Shown one piece after another: positions 1 to 8,951 of a stretch of 64,000 nt of DNA. Positions within the stretch are counted from its first letter, which is position 1, and each line of letters begins with the position of its first letter. The stretch comes from Parabacteroides hominis (GTDB lineage Bacteria; Bacteroidota; Bacteroidia; Bacteroidales; Tannerellaceae). The translations under genes were made by a program, and so were the position numbers. The notes beneath the pieces are model-generated. The model saw nothing but the letters and a program-made list of their open reading frames with translations, was not told the DNA's origin and did not search any database. The DNA is taken from positions 186,001 to 250,000 of the forward strand of contig NZ_JACOOJ010000001.1 of assembly GCF_014287585.1 (NCBI RefSeq), in the 5' to 3' direction.

Positions 1-123
1 AATTCCCAAAGGATTTTCTTTCATCTCCAACCGGAGGTTCTTCACTTCGACAGTCGAATCGGACGAACATCCCGTCCATCCCAAGACCAAAGCGATCAGA
101 AGCAATAAAGCTGTCTTTTTCAT
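1..123 (-). CDS. N-terminus of a lipoprotein, probably GH78-type alpha-L-rhamnosidase (partial)
   Basis: Reading leftwards from ATG at 121-123, the first 41 codons give a basic start (MKK), a hydrophobic stretch and a lipobox ending in Gly-Cys, so this is a secreted lipoprotein cut off by the window edge. The mature part continues with NLRLEMKENPLGI, which resembles the start of the N-terminal domain of Bacteroidetes GH78 alpha-L-rhamnosidases, where a conserved 'LR.E...NP.GI' stretch precedes the first beta-sandwich. The lipoprotein call is firm; the enzyme call rests on about a dozen residues and is an inference. It is divergently oriented from prmA. Confidence 0.5.
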   Translation of the reverse strand, partial: MKKTALLLLIALVLGWTGCSSDSTVEVKNLRLEMKENPLGI

Positions 124-239
124 ATCGTTGCGATTTAATCTGTTAATAGCACTATTTGTCTGTAAAGAAAGTGGTTTCGTCTCAGACTCTATTTCTAAAA
201 ATGATTTAATATCTTATGATTTTGATAATCCTTCCACAA

Positions 240-366
240 TATTACTTTTTCTCATACCTATGGGAAAGCATTCCCACAGGCATGAGAAAGTTTTCCCACA
301 TGCGTGAGAATTATTTCTCACCGGCATGAGAAAATTTTCTCACAGACATGAGAATATGTGAGAAAA
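240..366. repeat. Tandem array of 14-bp palindromes with 22-bp period (array 1)
   Basis: Fourteen-base palindromic units lie at 262-275, 284-297, 306-319 and 328-341 (best copy GAGAAAATTTTCTC), with centres exactly 22 bp apart. Half units remain at about 246-253 and 350-363. The 8-bp spacers are alike (ACAGGCAT, ACATGCGT, ACCGGCAT, ACAGACAT). The array lies in the 371-bp gap between the divergent starts of the GH78-like gene and prmA. Apart from the prmA promoter box nothing else was recognised in that gap. Confidence 0.85.
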
Positions 367-453
367 AGCAACGAATTATTCGTAAATGCTAATTTACGCT
401 TGTAGCGGATCACTATCTGAAGAATAAACTACCCTTGTCACCTGAAAAGTCAT

Positions 454-461
454 TATCTTTG
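454..461 (+). promoter_or_regulatory. Promoter -7 box for prmA
   Basis: TATCTTTG fits the Bacteroidetes -7 consensus TAnnTTTG and lies 33 bp before the chosen prmA ATG. No good -33 TTTG is visible at the usual distance. A box here argues against an upstream in-frame ATG at 435, which would lie before the transcription start. Confidence 0.55.
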
Positions 462-494
462 TCAAAAGAAACAACACAAACAAAACGAAAGGAT

Positions 495-1346
495 ATGAAT
501 TATTACGAGCTTACTTTCACGTACACCTCTCCTATCGAGACTTCCATCATTAACGATGTGCTGGCTTCCGAGCTGGGAGAAATCGGTTTTGAAAGTTTTA
601 CCGAAAACGAAAACGGATTGCAGGGATATATTTCCGACCAATTATATAATGTAAGGGGATTGCAGGACAAACTTGCCGGATTCCCGCTTGACAACGTAGA
701 GATTCATTATACGGAATCGCTCGTGGAAAGCAAGGACTGGAACGAAGAATGGGAAAAGAACTATTTCAAGCCGATCCGCATCGGCAAAGATTGCATCATC
801 CGCGCCTCCTTCCACGAACACGAACCGGGTTATACCTACAACATCATCATCGATCCGAAGATGGCGTTCGGAACCGGCAACCATGAGACGACATTCCTGA
901 TGATCAGCGAAATGCTCAAGCTGGACCTGAACGGCAAGGAACTGCTCGACATGGGTTGCGGGACAGCCGTGCTCGCCATACTTGCCCGCATGAAAGGAGC
1001 CGGACGCGTCGTTGCCATCGACATCGACGAATGGGCTTACAACAACGCGCTCGAAAATATCCGCCTTAACAACACGAACGATATCCAGGTCGCCCTCGGA
1101 GGAGCCGAACAGATTCCGGCATTCGGAGAGTTCGACATCGTGTTCGCCAATATCAACCGGAATATCCTGCTCGACGACATCCGTCACTACAACGAGTCCA
1201 TGAAACCGGGAGCCTTCCTTTACATGAGTGGCTTCTATCTGCAAGACATCCCGGCCATTGAAGAGGAGTGCAAACGTAACGGATTGGCATTGTTGTCGCA
1301 CACAGAGAAGAATAATTGGGTCGCGGTGAAAGTTCAAAAACAATAA
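495..1346 (+). CDS. prmA: Ribosomal protein L11 methyltransferase
   Basis: A 283-residue SAM-dependent methyltransferase that trimethylates ribosomal protein L11 in the cytoplasm. The C-terminal half has the class I methyltransferase SAM loop (LLDMGCGTAVLAI, about residues 153-165), an acidic VVAIDID strand and the ANI motif typical of PrmA. The N-terminal half matches the small L11-binding domain (MNYYELTF start). Length agrees with the family (about 290). An in-frame ATG 60 bp upstream was rejected because a TATCTTTG promoter box lies between it and this start and the added residues look like leader sequence. It appears to be a single-gene unit. Confidence 0.93.
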   Translation: MNYYELTFTYTSPIETSIINDVLASELGEIGFESFTENENGLQGYISDQLYNVRGLQDKLAGFPLDNVEIHYTESLVESKDWNEEWEKNYFKPIRIGKDCIIRASFHEHEPGYTYNIIIDPKMAFGTGNHETTFLMISEMLKLDLNGKELLDMGCGTAVLAILARMKGAGRVVAIDIDEWAYNNALENIRLNNTNDIQVALGGAEQIPAFGEFDIVFANINRNILLDDIRHYNESMKPGAFLYMSGFYLQDIPAIEEECKRNGLALLSHTEKNNWVAVKVQKQ

Positions 1347-1436
1347 CATTAATTAACCCTAAAAGTTAAGGCCAAAATAAACCATCATTCAAGTATTTTC
1401 GTTATCTTAGTAGCAACATTATAAAAAGAAAGAGTT

Positions 1437-1658
1437 ATGAAAAACGTAGATTCTAAATTATTACTGGGATTAGTAGTTGGTGCAGCCGTCGGCGCCGCAG
1501 TTGGTTATCTGGCAGCAACAGATAAAAGAGAACAACTACTGGAAGAATTGAATGGTGTAGTTGGAAAAGTAAAAGAAGGCTTCAATTCAGCTCTTGCTAA
1601 ATATAAAGAAGGAAAAGCTGAAGTTGCAAAAACTACAGAAGAAATCGTAGCAGAATAA
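1437..1658 (+). CDS. YtxH-family small protein
   Basis: A 73-residue protein with a glycine/alanine-rich hydrophobic N-terminal segment (LLLGLVVGAAVGAAVGYL, about residues 8-25) followed by an amphipathic, lysine- and glutamate-rich helix. This is the YtxH pattern: a membrane-anchored or amphipathic small protein often linked to general stress in other bacteria. It is 6 bp upstream of a holin-like membrane protein and probably co-transcribed with it. Its molecular role is not known. Confidence 0.8.
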   Translation: MKNVDSKLLLGLVVGAAVGAAVGYLAATDKREQLLEELNGVVGKVKEGFNSALAKYKEGKAEVAKTTEEIVAE

Positions 1659-1664
1659 TTTTGT

Positions 1665-2075
1665 ATGGAGAAAGACTCAGGTGAAATCTTCCGTGAGCTG
1701 AAAAAAGACGTTTCGGCTTACGTGGAGTTGAAGCTCGAACTCCTAAAATTAAACACGTATGAGAGAACGGGAAAGGTTATTGCCGTTCTCTCGTATGGTG
1801 TTATTTTATTATTTCTGGCTTTCTTTGCGATTCTGTTCATTTTCCTCGCTTTAGGGTTCTTCCTGGGGGAAGTGTTCGGTTCGGCAGGTGCGGGATTCGG
1901 CGTGGTAGCCGTGCTCTATCTGCTGCTGATCGGCATTATTGTTATGAACAAAGACAGAATCAGCAATAAAGTATTAAACGTTGTGATCTCCGCATTGACA
2001 ACAAATGATGATAAAACAAACGCGACAGACAATGAACAATCCGCAACAGACACCTCTGGAGAAACTGATTTCTGA
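1665..2075 (+). CDS. Phage holin family (Holin-X-like) membrane protein
   Basis: A 136-residue protein with a charged N-terminal helix (EIFRELKKDVSAYVELKLEL) and two long hydrophobic segments (about residues 43-72 and 78-99), ending in a polar Thr/Asp-rich tail. This layout matches the chromosomal 'phage holin superfamily' (Pfam Phage_holin_3_6) that commonly sits next to YtxH genes. Despite the name there is no phage context here. Its last 44 bp overlap the next gene, which supports an operon of three small proteins. Function is unproven; membrane or envelope stress is the usual guess. Confidence 0.78.
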   Translation: MEKDSGEIFRELKKDVSAYVELKLELLKLNTYERTGKVIAVLSYGVILLFLAFFAILFIFLALGFFLGEVFGSAGAGFGVVAVLYLLLIGIIVMNKDRISNKVLNVVISALTTNDDKTNATDNEQSATDTSGETDF

Positions 2076-2409
2076 CCGTCGCCGCATCCAACAGGAATGC
2101 ACGATACAGGAGCAGAAATTGAATGCCGATTTCTCTTACATACAAGAGAATGCCGGAACATTGTTGCTTTCAGGTGTCTCCGCACTCTTATTCCCTAACA
2201 CAAAAGCCAAATCCAAAGGGACGGAAAGCAAACAGCCTGCGCAAACCTCGGAAGCGCCACCCATGTCATTAGGCTTTGCCGATTATCTTTCTGTGGCACA
2301 AGGTTTATTACCCGTCGCGTGGGATGTTGCGCGCCCATTACTGACCGCCTGGGGCATCCAGAAAGTCCAGACGTGGATAATAAAGAAACTTTTTAAGAAA
2401 AAGAAATAA
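2032..2409 (+). CDS. Hypothetical protein of the YtxH/holin cluster
   Basis: A 125-residue protein (from the ATG at 2032; another in-frame ATG at 2005 would add 9 residues). It starts with a polar, probably helical stretch (LEKLISDRRRIQQEC), has a short hydrophobic segment around NAGTLLLSGVSALLF, a polar linker, and an amphipathic C-terminus ending in a lysine run. It overlaps the end of the holin-like gene in another frame, so it is likely translationally coupled. I do not recognise a domain. Its place after YtxH and holin-like genes suggests a membrane-associated partner. Confidence 0.65.
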   Translation: MNNPQQTPLEKLISDRRRIQQECTIQEQKLNADFSYIQENAGTLLLSGVSALLFPNTKAKSKGTESKQPAQTSEAPPMSLGFADYLSVAQGLLPVAWDVARPLLTAWGIQKVQTWIIKKLFKKKK

Positions 2410-2480
2410 GCCTCAACAATTAATTTATGTTAGAGGACATATTTTTCTTGTTCTAATTCCTGTACAATAAAAAAAATGAC

Positions 2481-2488
2481 TAAATTTG
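2481..2488 (+). promoter_or_regulatory. Promoter -7 box for gapA
   Basis: TAAATTTG matches TAnnTTTG and lies 104 bp before the gapA ATG, which would give a leader of about 95-100 nt. No clear -33 TTTG stands 19-21 bp upstream. Confidence 0.5.
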
Positions 2489-2570
2489 CAGTCGTTAAAA
2501 GCAGGGTGCGACGAATGTATTTTCCTTGCAGCTGTTAAGTTAAATTGGAGATAAGTAATATTTTTAATAA

Positions 2571-3602
<1,032 letters not shown>

Positions 3603-3626
3603 TCAATCAAGATTATATAGTTTGAA

Positions 3627-3657
3627 AGCCGCATCCTTCGGGTTGCGGCTTTTTTTG
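3627..3657 (+). terminator. Rho-independent terminator of gapA
   Basis: Stem AGCCGCA...TGCGGCT with a CCTTCGG-type loop, followed by a run of T. It starts 25 bp after the gapA stop codon. Confidence 0.92.
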
Positions 3658-3659
3658 CA

Positions 3660-3667
3660 TATCTTTG
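3660..3667 (+). promoter_or_regulatory. Promoter -7 box for miaA, very close to the start codon
   Basis: TATCTTTG lies only 8 bp before the miaA ATG at 3676 and directly after the gapA terminator T-run. Bacteroidetes transcripts start a few bases after this box, so the miaA leader would be nearly absent. No convincing -33 element was seen. Confidence 0.5.
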
Positions 3668-3675
3668 TTATCACT

Positions 3676-4602
3676 ATGGATGCCTATCAACTTATCACTG
3701 TTTTAGGGCCGACAGCATCCGGCAAAACGACATTTGCCGCAGCGCTCGCCGCCCGGCTGGACACGGAGATCATCAGCGCCGACTCCAGACAAATCTACCG
3801 TTCGATGGATATCGGGACCGGAAAGGACCTGGCCGACTATACGGTAAATGGGAAAGCGATTCCTTACCACCTGATCGACATCTGCGATCCGGGATATAAA
3901 TATAATGTATTCGAATACCAGCATGATTTCTTCCGGGCTTATGAAGCAATCCGGGAAAAAGGGAAACTGCCGATTCTATGCGGCGGCACAGGTATGTACA
4001 TAGAAGCCGTACTGAAAGGATATAAGCTCTTGGATGTCCCCCAGAACCCTGAGTTGCGCGAGTCGTTGAAAGATAAATCGCTCCCGGAATTGGAGCAGAT
4101 ACTTGCCGGCTACAAGGTCCTCCATAACAAGACAGACGTAGATACCGCCCAACGGGCCATCCGGGCCATTGAAATCGAAGAGTATTATAAGAGCGAAGCG
4201 CCGGATACCAATGAATATGATCCTGTCAACAGCCTGATCATCGGCATCGATATAGACCGGGAACTACGACGCGAAAAGATTTCCCGCCGCCTGCGTGCCC
4301 GCCTGGACGAAGGGATGGTCGACGAAGTAAAAGGGATCATTGCCTCCGGAGTCAAGCCGGAAGACCTGATCTACTACGGGCTGGAATACAAATATCTTAC
4401 ATTATATATAATAGGCGAACTGTCATACGAAGATATGGTTTCCCAATTAGAAATCGCTATCCACCAGTTTGCCAAGCGGCAAATGACCTGGTTCCGCGGC
4501 ATGGAACGCCGCGGAAGCGAGATCCATTGGATAGATGCGACATTGCCGACGGAAGAAAAGATAGAGAAGACATTGGAGTTATTGAAATATAAGAAGATTT
4601 GA
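3676..4602 (+). CDS. miaA: tRNA dimethylallyltransferase
   Basis: A 308-residue enzyme that transfers a dimethylallyl group to A37 of tRNAs reading UNN codons. The P-loop GPTASGKT is at residues 11-18, followed by the family motif ISADSRQIYRSMDIGTGK, then GGTGMYIEA and the C-terminal QFAKRQMTWFRG motif, which is diagnostic for MiaA. The start at 3676 was chosen because an upstream in-frame ATG at 3622 lies inside the gapA terminator and would put 18 unrelated residues before the P-loop strand. Confidence 0.95.
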   Translation: MDAYQLITVLGPTASGKTTFAAALAARLDTEIISADSRQIYRSMDIGTGKDLADYTVNGKAIPYHLIDICDPGYKYNVFEYQHDFFRAYEAIREKGKLPILCGGTGMYIEAVLKGYKLLDVPQNPELRESLKDKSLPELEQILAGYKVLHNKTDVDTAQRAIRAIEIEEYYKSEAPDTNEYDPVNSLIIGIDIDRELRREKISRRLRARLDEGMVDEVKGIIASGVKPEDLIYYGLEYKYLTLYIIGELSYEDMVSQLEIAIHQFAKRQMTWFRGMERRGSEIHWIDATLPTEEKIEKTLELLKYKKI

Positions 4603-4653
4603 ACCTGTAAATGATGATTTATCTCTGAGCCAACAGACAAGGCTGCGCCTTGT

Positions 4654-4847
4654 GCCGCAGGCTCTCTTTTGCCGTCTGCTTCAGCAGACGGTTTAAAAGA
4701 TTCAGAGGCTTTGCCTCTTCCTCTGTGGACTTTAGTCCCTTTTCGTATTATTATATTTAAAGGGGTTAAAACCCACAAAGGAACCGGCAAAGCCGGAATA
4801 ATCACCTATCCGTCTGCTGAAGCAGACGGCAAAAGAGAGCCTGCGGC
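4654..4847. repeat. REP-like element: perfect 38-bp inverted repeat with inner hairpins
   Basis: The 384-bp gap between miaA and kdsA has no credible gene. It carries an exact 38-bp inverted repeat (4654-4691 and 4810-4847), each arm of which contains the palindrome CCGTCTGCTTCAGCAGACGG or its loop variant. Inside are further small hairpins (GAGGCTTTGCCTC, GGGGTTAAAACCC, ACCGGCAAAGCCGG). Just outside lie AAGGCTGCGCCTT (left) and GGGCTGTAAGCCC with GGGTGCAACC (right). Dense short hairpins of this kind are typical of REP sequences mobilised by Y1 (IS200-like) transposases; that origin is inferred. Open frames across it are by-products. Confidence 0.75.
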
Positions 4848-4986
4848 ATGAGGAAAGCCTCGTCTTAGGGCTGTAAGCCCGACAGGACATAGCCCAGGGT
4901 GCAACCTTGCGCAACCCCCCCGGCAAATCATCATTTCTGATTCAAATCTGCCAGATTTTGAAACAAAACAATTTATATACATTATT

Positions 4987-5793
4987 ATGATAACAGTTAA
5001 TGATTTAAAGAATAAGGATAATTTCTTTCTGATGGCAGGGCCCTGCGTGATAGAAGGAGAAGATATGGCATTGCGTATTGCAGAGAAAGTAGTCGGTATT
5101 ACGAATAACCTGAATATTCCCTATATATTCAAAGGATCATACCGGAAAGCCAACCGCTCTCGACTGGATTCTTTCACAGGCATTGGCGATGAAAAAGCGC
5201 TGAAGATTCTCCGCAAGGTAGGCGAAACGTTCGGCATCCCGACCGTAACCGATATTCACGAAACGACAGAAGCAGCAATGGCTGCCGAGTATGTGGATGT
5301 CCTGCAAATCCCGGCCTTCCTCTGCCGGCAAACAGACCTGTTGGTTGCCGCAGCCAAGACAGGCAAGATCGTCAATATCAAAAAAGGACAGTTCCTCTCG
5401 CCGGGAGCCATGCAATTTGCCGTACAAAAAGTAGCCGACGCCGGAAATGACAACGTCATGATCACGGAAAGAGGCACTACATTCGGATATACGGATCTGG
5501 TTGTCGATTACCGCGGAATCCCTCAAATGCAGCAGTTCGGCTATCCCGTTATCATGGACGTAACCCACTCCCTGCAACAGCCCAACCAGACTTCAGGCGT
5601 AACAGGCGGACTCCCTGCCCTGATCGAAACGATAGCCAAAGCTGCCATTGCCGTCGGAGCTGACGGACTATTCATCGAAACCCATCCGGAGCCTTCCAAA
5701 GCCAAATCCGACGGTGCAAACATGCTGCAACTCGACTTACTGGAAGGATTGTTGGAGAAGTTGGTGCGGATACGAAAAGCGATCGGGAAATGA
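4987..5793 (+). CDS. kdsA: 3-deoxy-8-phosphooctulonate (KDO-8-P) synthase
   Basis: A 268-residue TIM-barrel enzyme that condenses phosphoenolpyruvate with arabinose-5-phosphate to make KDO-8-P, the first committed step of the inner-core sugar of lipopolysaccharide. Motifs seen: MAGPCVIEG near the start, FKGSYRKANRSR (PEP-binding loop), DVLQIPAFLCRQTDLL, NIKKGQFLSP and the C-terminal FIETHPEP. The length is slightly below the E. coli enzyme (284), as is usual in Bacteroidia. Its pathway partner kdsB is 45 kb away at 50454. The stop codon runs straight into an AAAGTTGAAAGTTGAAAA repeat. Confidence 0.95.
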   Translation: MITVNDLKNKDNFFLMAGPCVIEGEDMALRIAEKVVGITNNLNIPYIFKGSYRKANRSRLDSFTGIGDEKALKILRKVGETFGIPTVTDIHETTEAAMAAEYVDVLQIPAFLCRQTDLLVAAAKTGKIVNIKKGQFLSPGAMQFAVQKVADAGNDNVMITERGTTFGYTDLVVDYRGIPQMQQFGYPVIMDVTHSLQQPNQTSGVTGGLPALIETIAKAAIAVGADGLFIETHPEPSKAKSDGANMLQLDLLEGLLEKLVRIRKAIGK

Positions 5794-5900
5794 AAGTTGA
5801 AAGTTGAAAACTGAAAAACAGAATACAAAAAATGGATAACTGAAAAAGCAGAAGCCTTAGTCTTCCACTTTTCAATTATCCATTTCCAGTTTTCAATTCT
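5786..5900. repeat. Intergenic inverted repeat between kdsA and the Crp-type gene
   Basis: Imperfect hairpin with ATGGATAACTGAAAA (5832-5846) against TTTTCAATTATCCAT (5869-5883), preceded by GAAAGTTGAAAGTTGAAAA at the kdsA stop. It lies between convergent genes and could act as a bidirectional transcription stop, though a clean T-run is missing. Confidence 0.5.
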
Positions 5901-5906
5901 ATTCTG

Positions 5907-6608
5907 TTATCCCATTTTACTTATTTTTTTGAGCTTGTCCTCGTCTATCAACTTGATCTTTCGACCGTCGATTGCGATAATACGCTCAGCAACAAATGTA
6001 GACAATGTACGGATTGCATTAGATGTCGTCATATTCGAAAGATTAGCCAAATCTTCGCGAGAAAGGTAAATACTCAATGTCGCCCCATCTTCCTCCAAAC
6101 CGTAACTGTCTTTCAGGAATAACAAGGATTCTGCCAAACGACCCCGGATATGTTTCTGAGTAAGGTTGACTGTACGCTCGTCAGCAATTCCTAAATCGAG
6201 AGAAAGCTGGCGGATAAAAAACATGGCAAGATTTGCATTACCCATTAAAAGATCCGTAACGATAGTCATCGGGATCAGGCATACTGTCGATGCTTCAAAA
6301 GCGGAAGCATTCGTCAGGTAGTTTTCCTGAGCAAAGTTTGCCCGATAGCCAAAGTACTGCACAGGTTTAATCATTCGAATGATCTGGCTTCGTCCGCCAA
6401 CACCTTCTTTAAAGATTTTAACCTTGCCTTTCAATAAGCACATCATGTCTCTCGGTTCGTCGCCCTCGCAATAGATCAACTCATTACGTTTGAAATGCTG
6501 GATCGTCGAATTATTACGGAGAACATCCCGCTCCTTTTCGGTCAGGACTCTCCACACTTCTGCCAAACTGGCCGATAGATCGACCTCTTCTTTTTGTTGT
6601 TTAACCAC
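5907..6608 (-). CDS. Crp/Fnr-family transcription regulator
   Basis: A 233-residue protein with an N-terminal cyclic-nucleotide-binding-like beta-roll (about residues 30-140; LIYCEGDEPRDMMCLLKGKVKI) and a C-terminal winged helix (about 150-225; YLSREDLANLSNMTTSNAIRTLSTF). There are no Cys residues placed to bind an Fnr-type iron-sulphur cluster, and the phosphate-binding cassette of true CAP is not evident, so the ligand is unknown. It is divergently transcribed from the DUF5686 gene across 159 bp and could control it. Confidence 0.88.
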   Translation of the reverse strand: MVKQQKEEVDLSASLAEVWRVLTEKERDVLRNNSTIQHFKRNELIYCEGDEPRDMMCLLKGKVKIFKEGVGGRSQIIRMIKPVQYFGYRANFAQENYLTNASAFEASTVCLIPMTIVTDLLMGNANLAMFFIRQLSLDLGIADERTVNLTQKHIRGRLAESLLFLKDSYGLEEDGATLSIYLSREDLANLSNMTTSNAIRTLSTFVAERIIAIDGRKIKLIDEDKLKKISKMG

Positions 6609-6636
6609 GACTGCTATATAACATACTTGTGAAGCA

Positions 6637-6644
6637 CAAATGTA
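6637..6644 (-). promoter_or_regulatory. Promoter -7 box for the Crp-type regulator
   Basis: On the minus strand this reads TACATTTG (TAnnTTTG), 28 bp before the start codon. Confidence 0.55.
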
Positions 6645-6740
6645 ATACTTTTCTTTTAAAAGCAGAATAAGTTTAATAGGATAAATTAATAAAATTAGAA
6701 CATTTTACTTTCTTTCACCTGGAAATTCGATTTTATTCGT

Positions 6741-6748
6741 TACGTTTG
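6741..6748 (+). promoter_or_regulatory. Promoter -7 box for the DUF5686 gene
   Basis: TACGTTTG lies 19 bp before the proposed TTG start at 6768. Confidence 0.55.
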
Positions 6749-6767
6749 TAAAGAAAGAGACGATAAT

Positions 6768-8948
6768 TTGTTGAAAAAACATTTTAATATAATCATTCTG
6801 CTTTTTATCGCAGTAAATGCCTTAGCTAACCCTGACGGTAGTTATGGAAATCTTTTATTGCTGGGCCGGTCTCCCAAAACGGTATCTTCCCAGCAAGGGG
6901 ATTCTATTATGAGAAAGGTAATCGAGCAGGCCGATAAATACAAAACGGTCGTTTCCCGGTACGAGGCCGAAATCTATATCAAAGGCAAGACCGAAATCCT
7001 CAAACAAAATATCCTGATGCGTTTCGCCCATCACCTTTTCCCGGTAGACAGAAAAAACAAGGATATGATCTTCGAGATGGTCAGCCACTCCAAGTTCAAC
7101 GCCCCCAACAACTACCTGCACAGCTTCGAAGCGATAAACGGGAACAGCATCCCCAACGGCGCAAAACAGCAGGAAGTCTTGACGTTCCTGAACCTGAACG
7201 TCTATTCGCCGACCATCTACAACGAAGGGATCATCATGCCGGTAGCCCATGAAGCATTCAAATACTACAACTTCAACTTGGAAAGCATCGAGATAACCGA
7301 TAACCTGAAAATCTATAAGATACGTTTCATGCCTAAGCTATGGAGCCAGAAGCTCATTTGCGGAGACCTGTACATCACCGACAAAGACTGGCATATTGAC
7401 AAGATCGACGTAAACGGACGTTTCTCCTTTGCCGAATTCAACCTGGTCATGACTTTCGGACGGGATTACCGCCATTTCATCCTGCCGCAAAAGGCAGACC
7501 TCTTCCTCCGGTATCATGTGCTGGGAAATGCCATTGCCAGTTATTATCATACTTCATTCAAATACGAAGCCGTAGAATGGGTTGAAGAAGACTATGAGGA
7601 TAAAAAATACCGCTCCCTCGACCTGACCGGATATTACCAGTTATCATCCGATACGATCCCGATCATCGCGGACAGTAGTTACTGGAGGAACAAACGAGAC
7701 ATCCCGCTGACTCAGGAAGAAGAGAAAAAGTACGAAAAGACAATCATCAAGACCACCCAGGCCAACGACACAAGTAACATTCGGAAATACCTGAAAATAA
7801 CAGAACGCCTGACCAACACCATCAATCTCGATTACAAAACAACCCGTCTGAAATACTCCGGCATCCTGAACCCCTTCCAGTTGGGTTATTCCGGACGGAA
7901 CGGCATTACCTACAGGCAACAGCTTCGTTTCAGCAAGACTTTCAAGAAGGACCGCCAGCTACGCTTCCGGCCTGAGATCGGTTTTGTGTTTAAGCGTAAA
8001 GAGTTATTCTTCAAGTTCGGGGGAGACTGGGAATACCTGCCGGAGAAACGAGGAGCCCTGAGCCTCAGCCTTGGGAACACCAACCAGGGATATTCCTCCA
8101 AGATCATGAATGAAATCAACGAACAGCTAAAAGATTCCACTTTCAATTTCGAGAATCTGGACCTGGAATACTTCAAGCACTATTACATCGAACTCCGGAA
8201 CCAGATCGAACTGTTCAACGGTTTCCAGATGACAACCGGAATCTCCTACCACCGCCGCGTACCCACCCGGAAAAGCGCGATAGACCCAGGAGACGGCGTC
8301 ACGGAGATCATCAACGAGAACTATCATGATTTCATCCCCACGATCGGTTTTTCCTATACCCCCAGACAATACTACTGGATGGACGGCTACCGCAAAGAAT
8401 ACCTCTACTCCTACTATCCGACCATCTCCATCGAGTTCGGGCGGGCCATACCGGGGGTATGGAAAAGTAGCGGTAATTACGGACGCGTGGAAGCCGACAT
8501 CCACCAGAGCATTTACCTGGGCCTGTCCCGACGGTTCAACTACCATGTCAGCGGAGGGCTCTACACGGCCCAGAAGTCGACCTACTTTGCCGACTACCGG
8601 TATTTCACGCGGCACAACTTCCCCGAATCATGGGGAGGGGACGATTTCGGGGGTGTCTTCCATCAGCTAAGGGGCGTGTGGTTCAACGCATCCGACAAAT
8701 ATGTCCAGGTGCATGCCATGTACGAAAGCCCGTTCATGCTCTTCCAGCTATTCAAGCCGGAGGCTACCAAGCATATCATCTCGGAACGTTTTTACCTCAG
8801 CCAGTTATGGATGCCGGTCAAACCCAGTTACACGGAAATCGGATACGGCTTCGGTAACCATATCTTCAACGTCGCCGCCTTCGTGGGGTTTGACAAATGG
8901 AAATATGACGGGATCGGATTCAAGTTCGCGTTCGAACTCTTCCAGTAA
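6768..8948 (+). CDS. DUF5686-family outer-membrane protein, TTG start
   Basis: A 726-residue secreted protein. A cleavable signal peptide (about residues 1-20, LKKHFNIIILLFIAVNALA) is followed by the DUF5686 signature region (IMRKVIEQADKYKTVVSRYEAEIYIKGK) and a long C-terminal part rich in alternating aromatic strands, consistent with a beta-barrel. Relatives usually carry an extra carboxypeptidase-regulatory-like domain at the N-terminus, which is absent here. The signal peptide can only be translated from tandem TTG codons at 6768/6771, since the first in-frame ATG lies after it; TTG initiation is therefore inferred. It is convergent with the next gene, with 3 bp between stop codons. Molecular function is unknown. 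Confidence 0.85.
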   Translation: MLKKHFNIIILLFIAVNALANPDGSYGNLLLLGRSPKTVSSQQGDSIMRKVIEQADKYKTVVSRYEAEIYIKGKTEILKQNILMRFAHHLFPVDRKNKDMIFEMVSHSKFNAPNNYLHSFEAINGNSIPNGAKQQEVLTFLNLNVYSPTIYNEGIIMPVAHEAFKYYNFNLESIEITDNLKIYKIRFMPKLWSQKLICGDLYITDKDWHIDKIDVNGRFSFAEFNLVMTFGRDYRHFILPQKADLFLRYHVLGNAIASYYHTSFKYEAVEWVEEDYEDKKYRSLDLTGYYQLSSDTIPIIADSSYWRNKRDIPLTQEEEKKYEKTIIKTTQANDTSNIRKYLKITERLTNTINLDYKTTRLKYSGILNPFQLGYSGRNGITYRQQLRFSKTFKKDRQLRFRPEIGFVFKRKELFFKFGGDWEYLPEKRGALSLSLGNTNQGYSSKIMNEINEQLKDSTFNFENLDLEYFKHYYIELRNQIELFNGFQMTTGISYHRRVPTRKSAIDPGDGVTEIINENYHDFIPTIGFSYTPRQYYWMDGYRKEYLYSYYPTISIEFGRAIPGVWKSSGNYGRVEADIHQSIYLGLSRRFNYHVSGGLYTAQKSTYFADYRYFTRHNFPESWGGDDFGGVFHQLRGVWFNASDKYVQVHAMYESPFMLFQLFKPEATKHIISERFYLSQLWMPVKPSYTEIGYGFGNHIFNVAAFVGFDKWKYDGIGFKFAFELFQ

Positions 8949-8951
8949 GTG

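Noticed and set aside
240..366. The phased repeat arrays as CRISPR
   Set aside because: Units are 21-23 bp in total with short, similar spacers; there are no unique spacers of about 30 bp and no cas genes anywhere in the window.
435..494. Upstream in-frame start for prmA
   Set aside because: The TATCTTTG promoter box at 454-461 lies inside this extension and the added residues do not match the family.
1665..2075. Prophage remnant, because of the holin-like gene
   Set aside because: No other phage gene is nearby, and the YtxH/holin-X pairing is a normal chromosomal arrangement.
3622..3675. Upstream in-frame start for miaA
   Set aside because: The extension is read through the gapA terminator hairpin.
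4669..4851. A 60-codon frame between miaA and kdsA
   Set aside because: It begins and ends in the two arms of the 38-bp inverted repeat and encodes the same few residues at both ends; by-product of the repeat.
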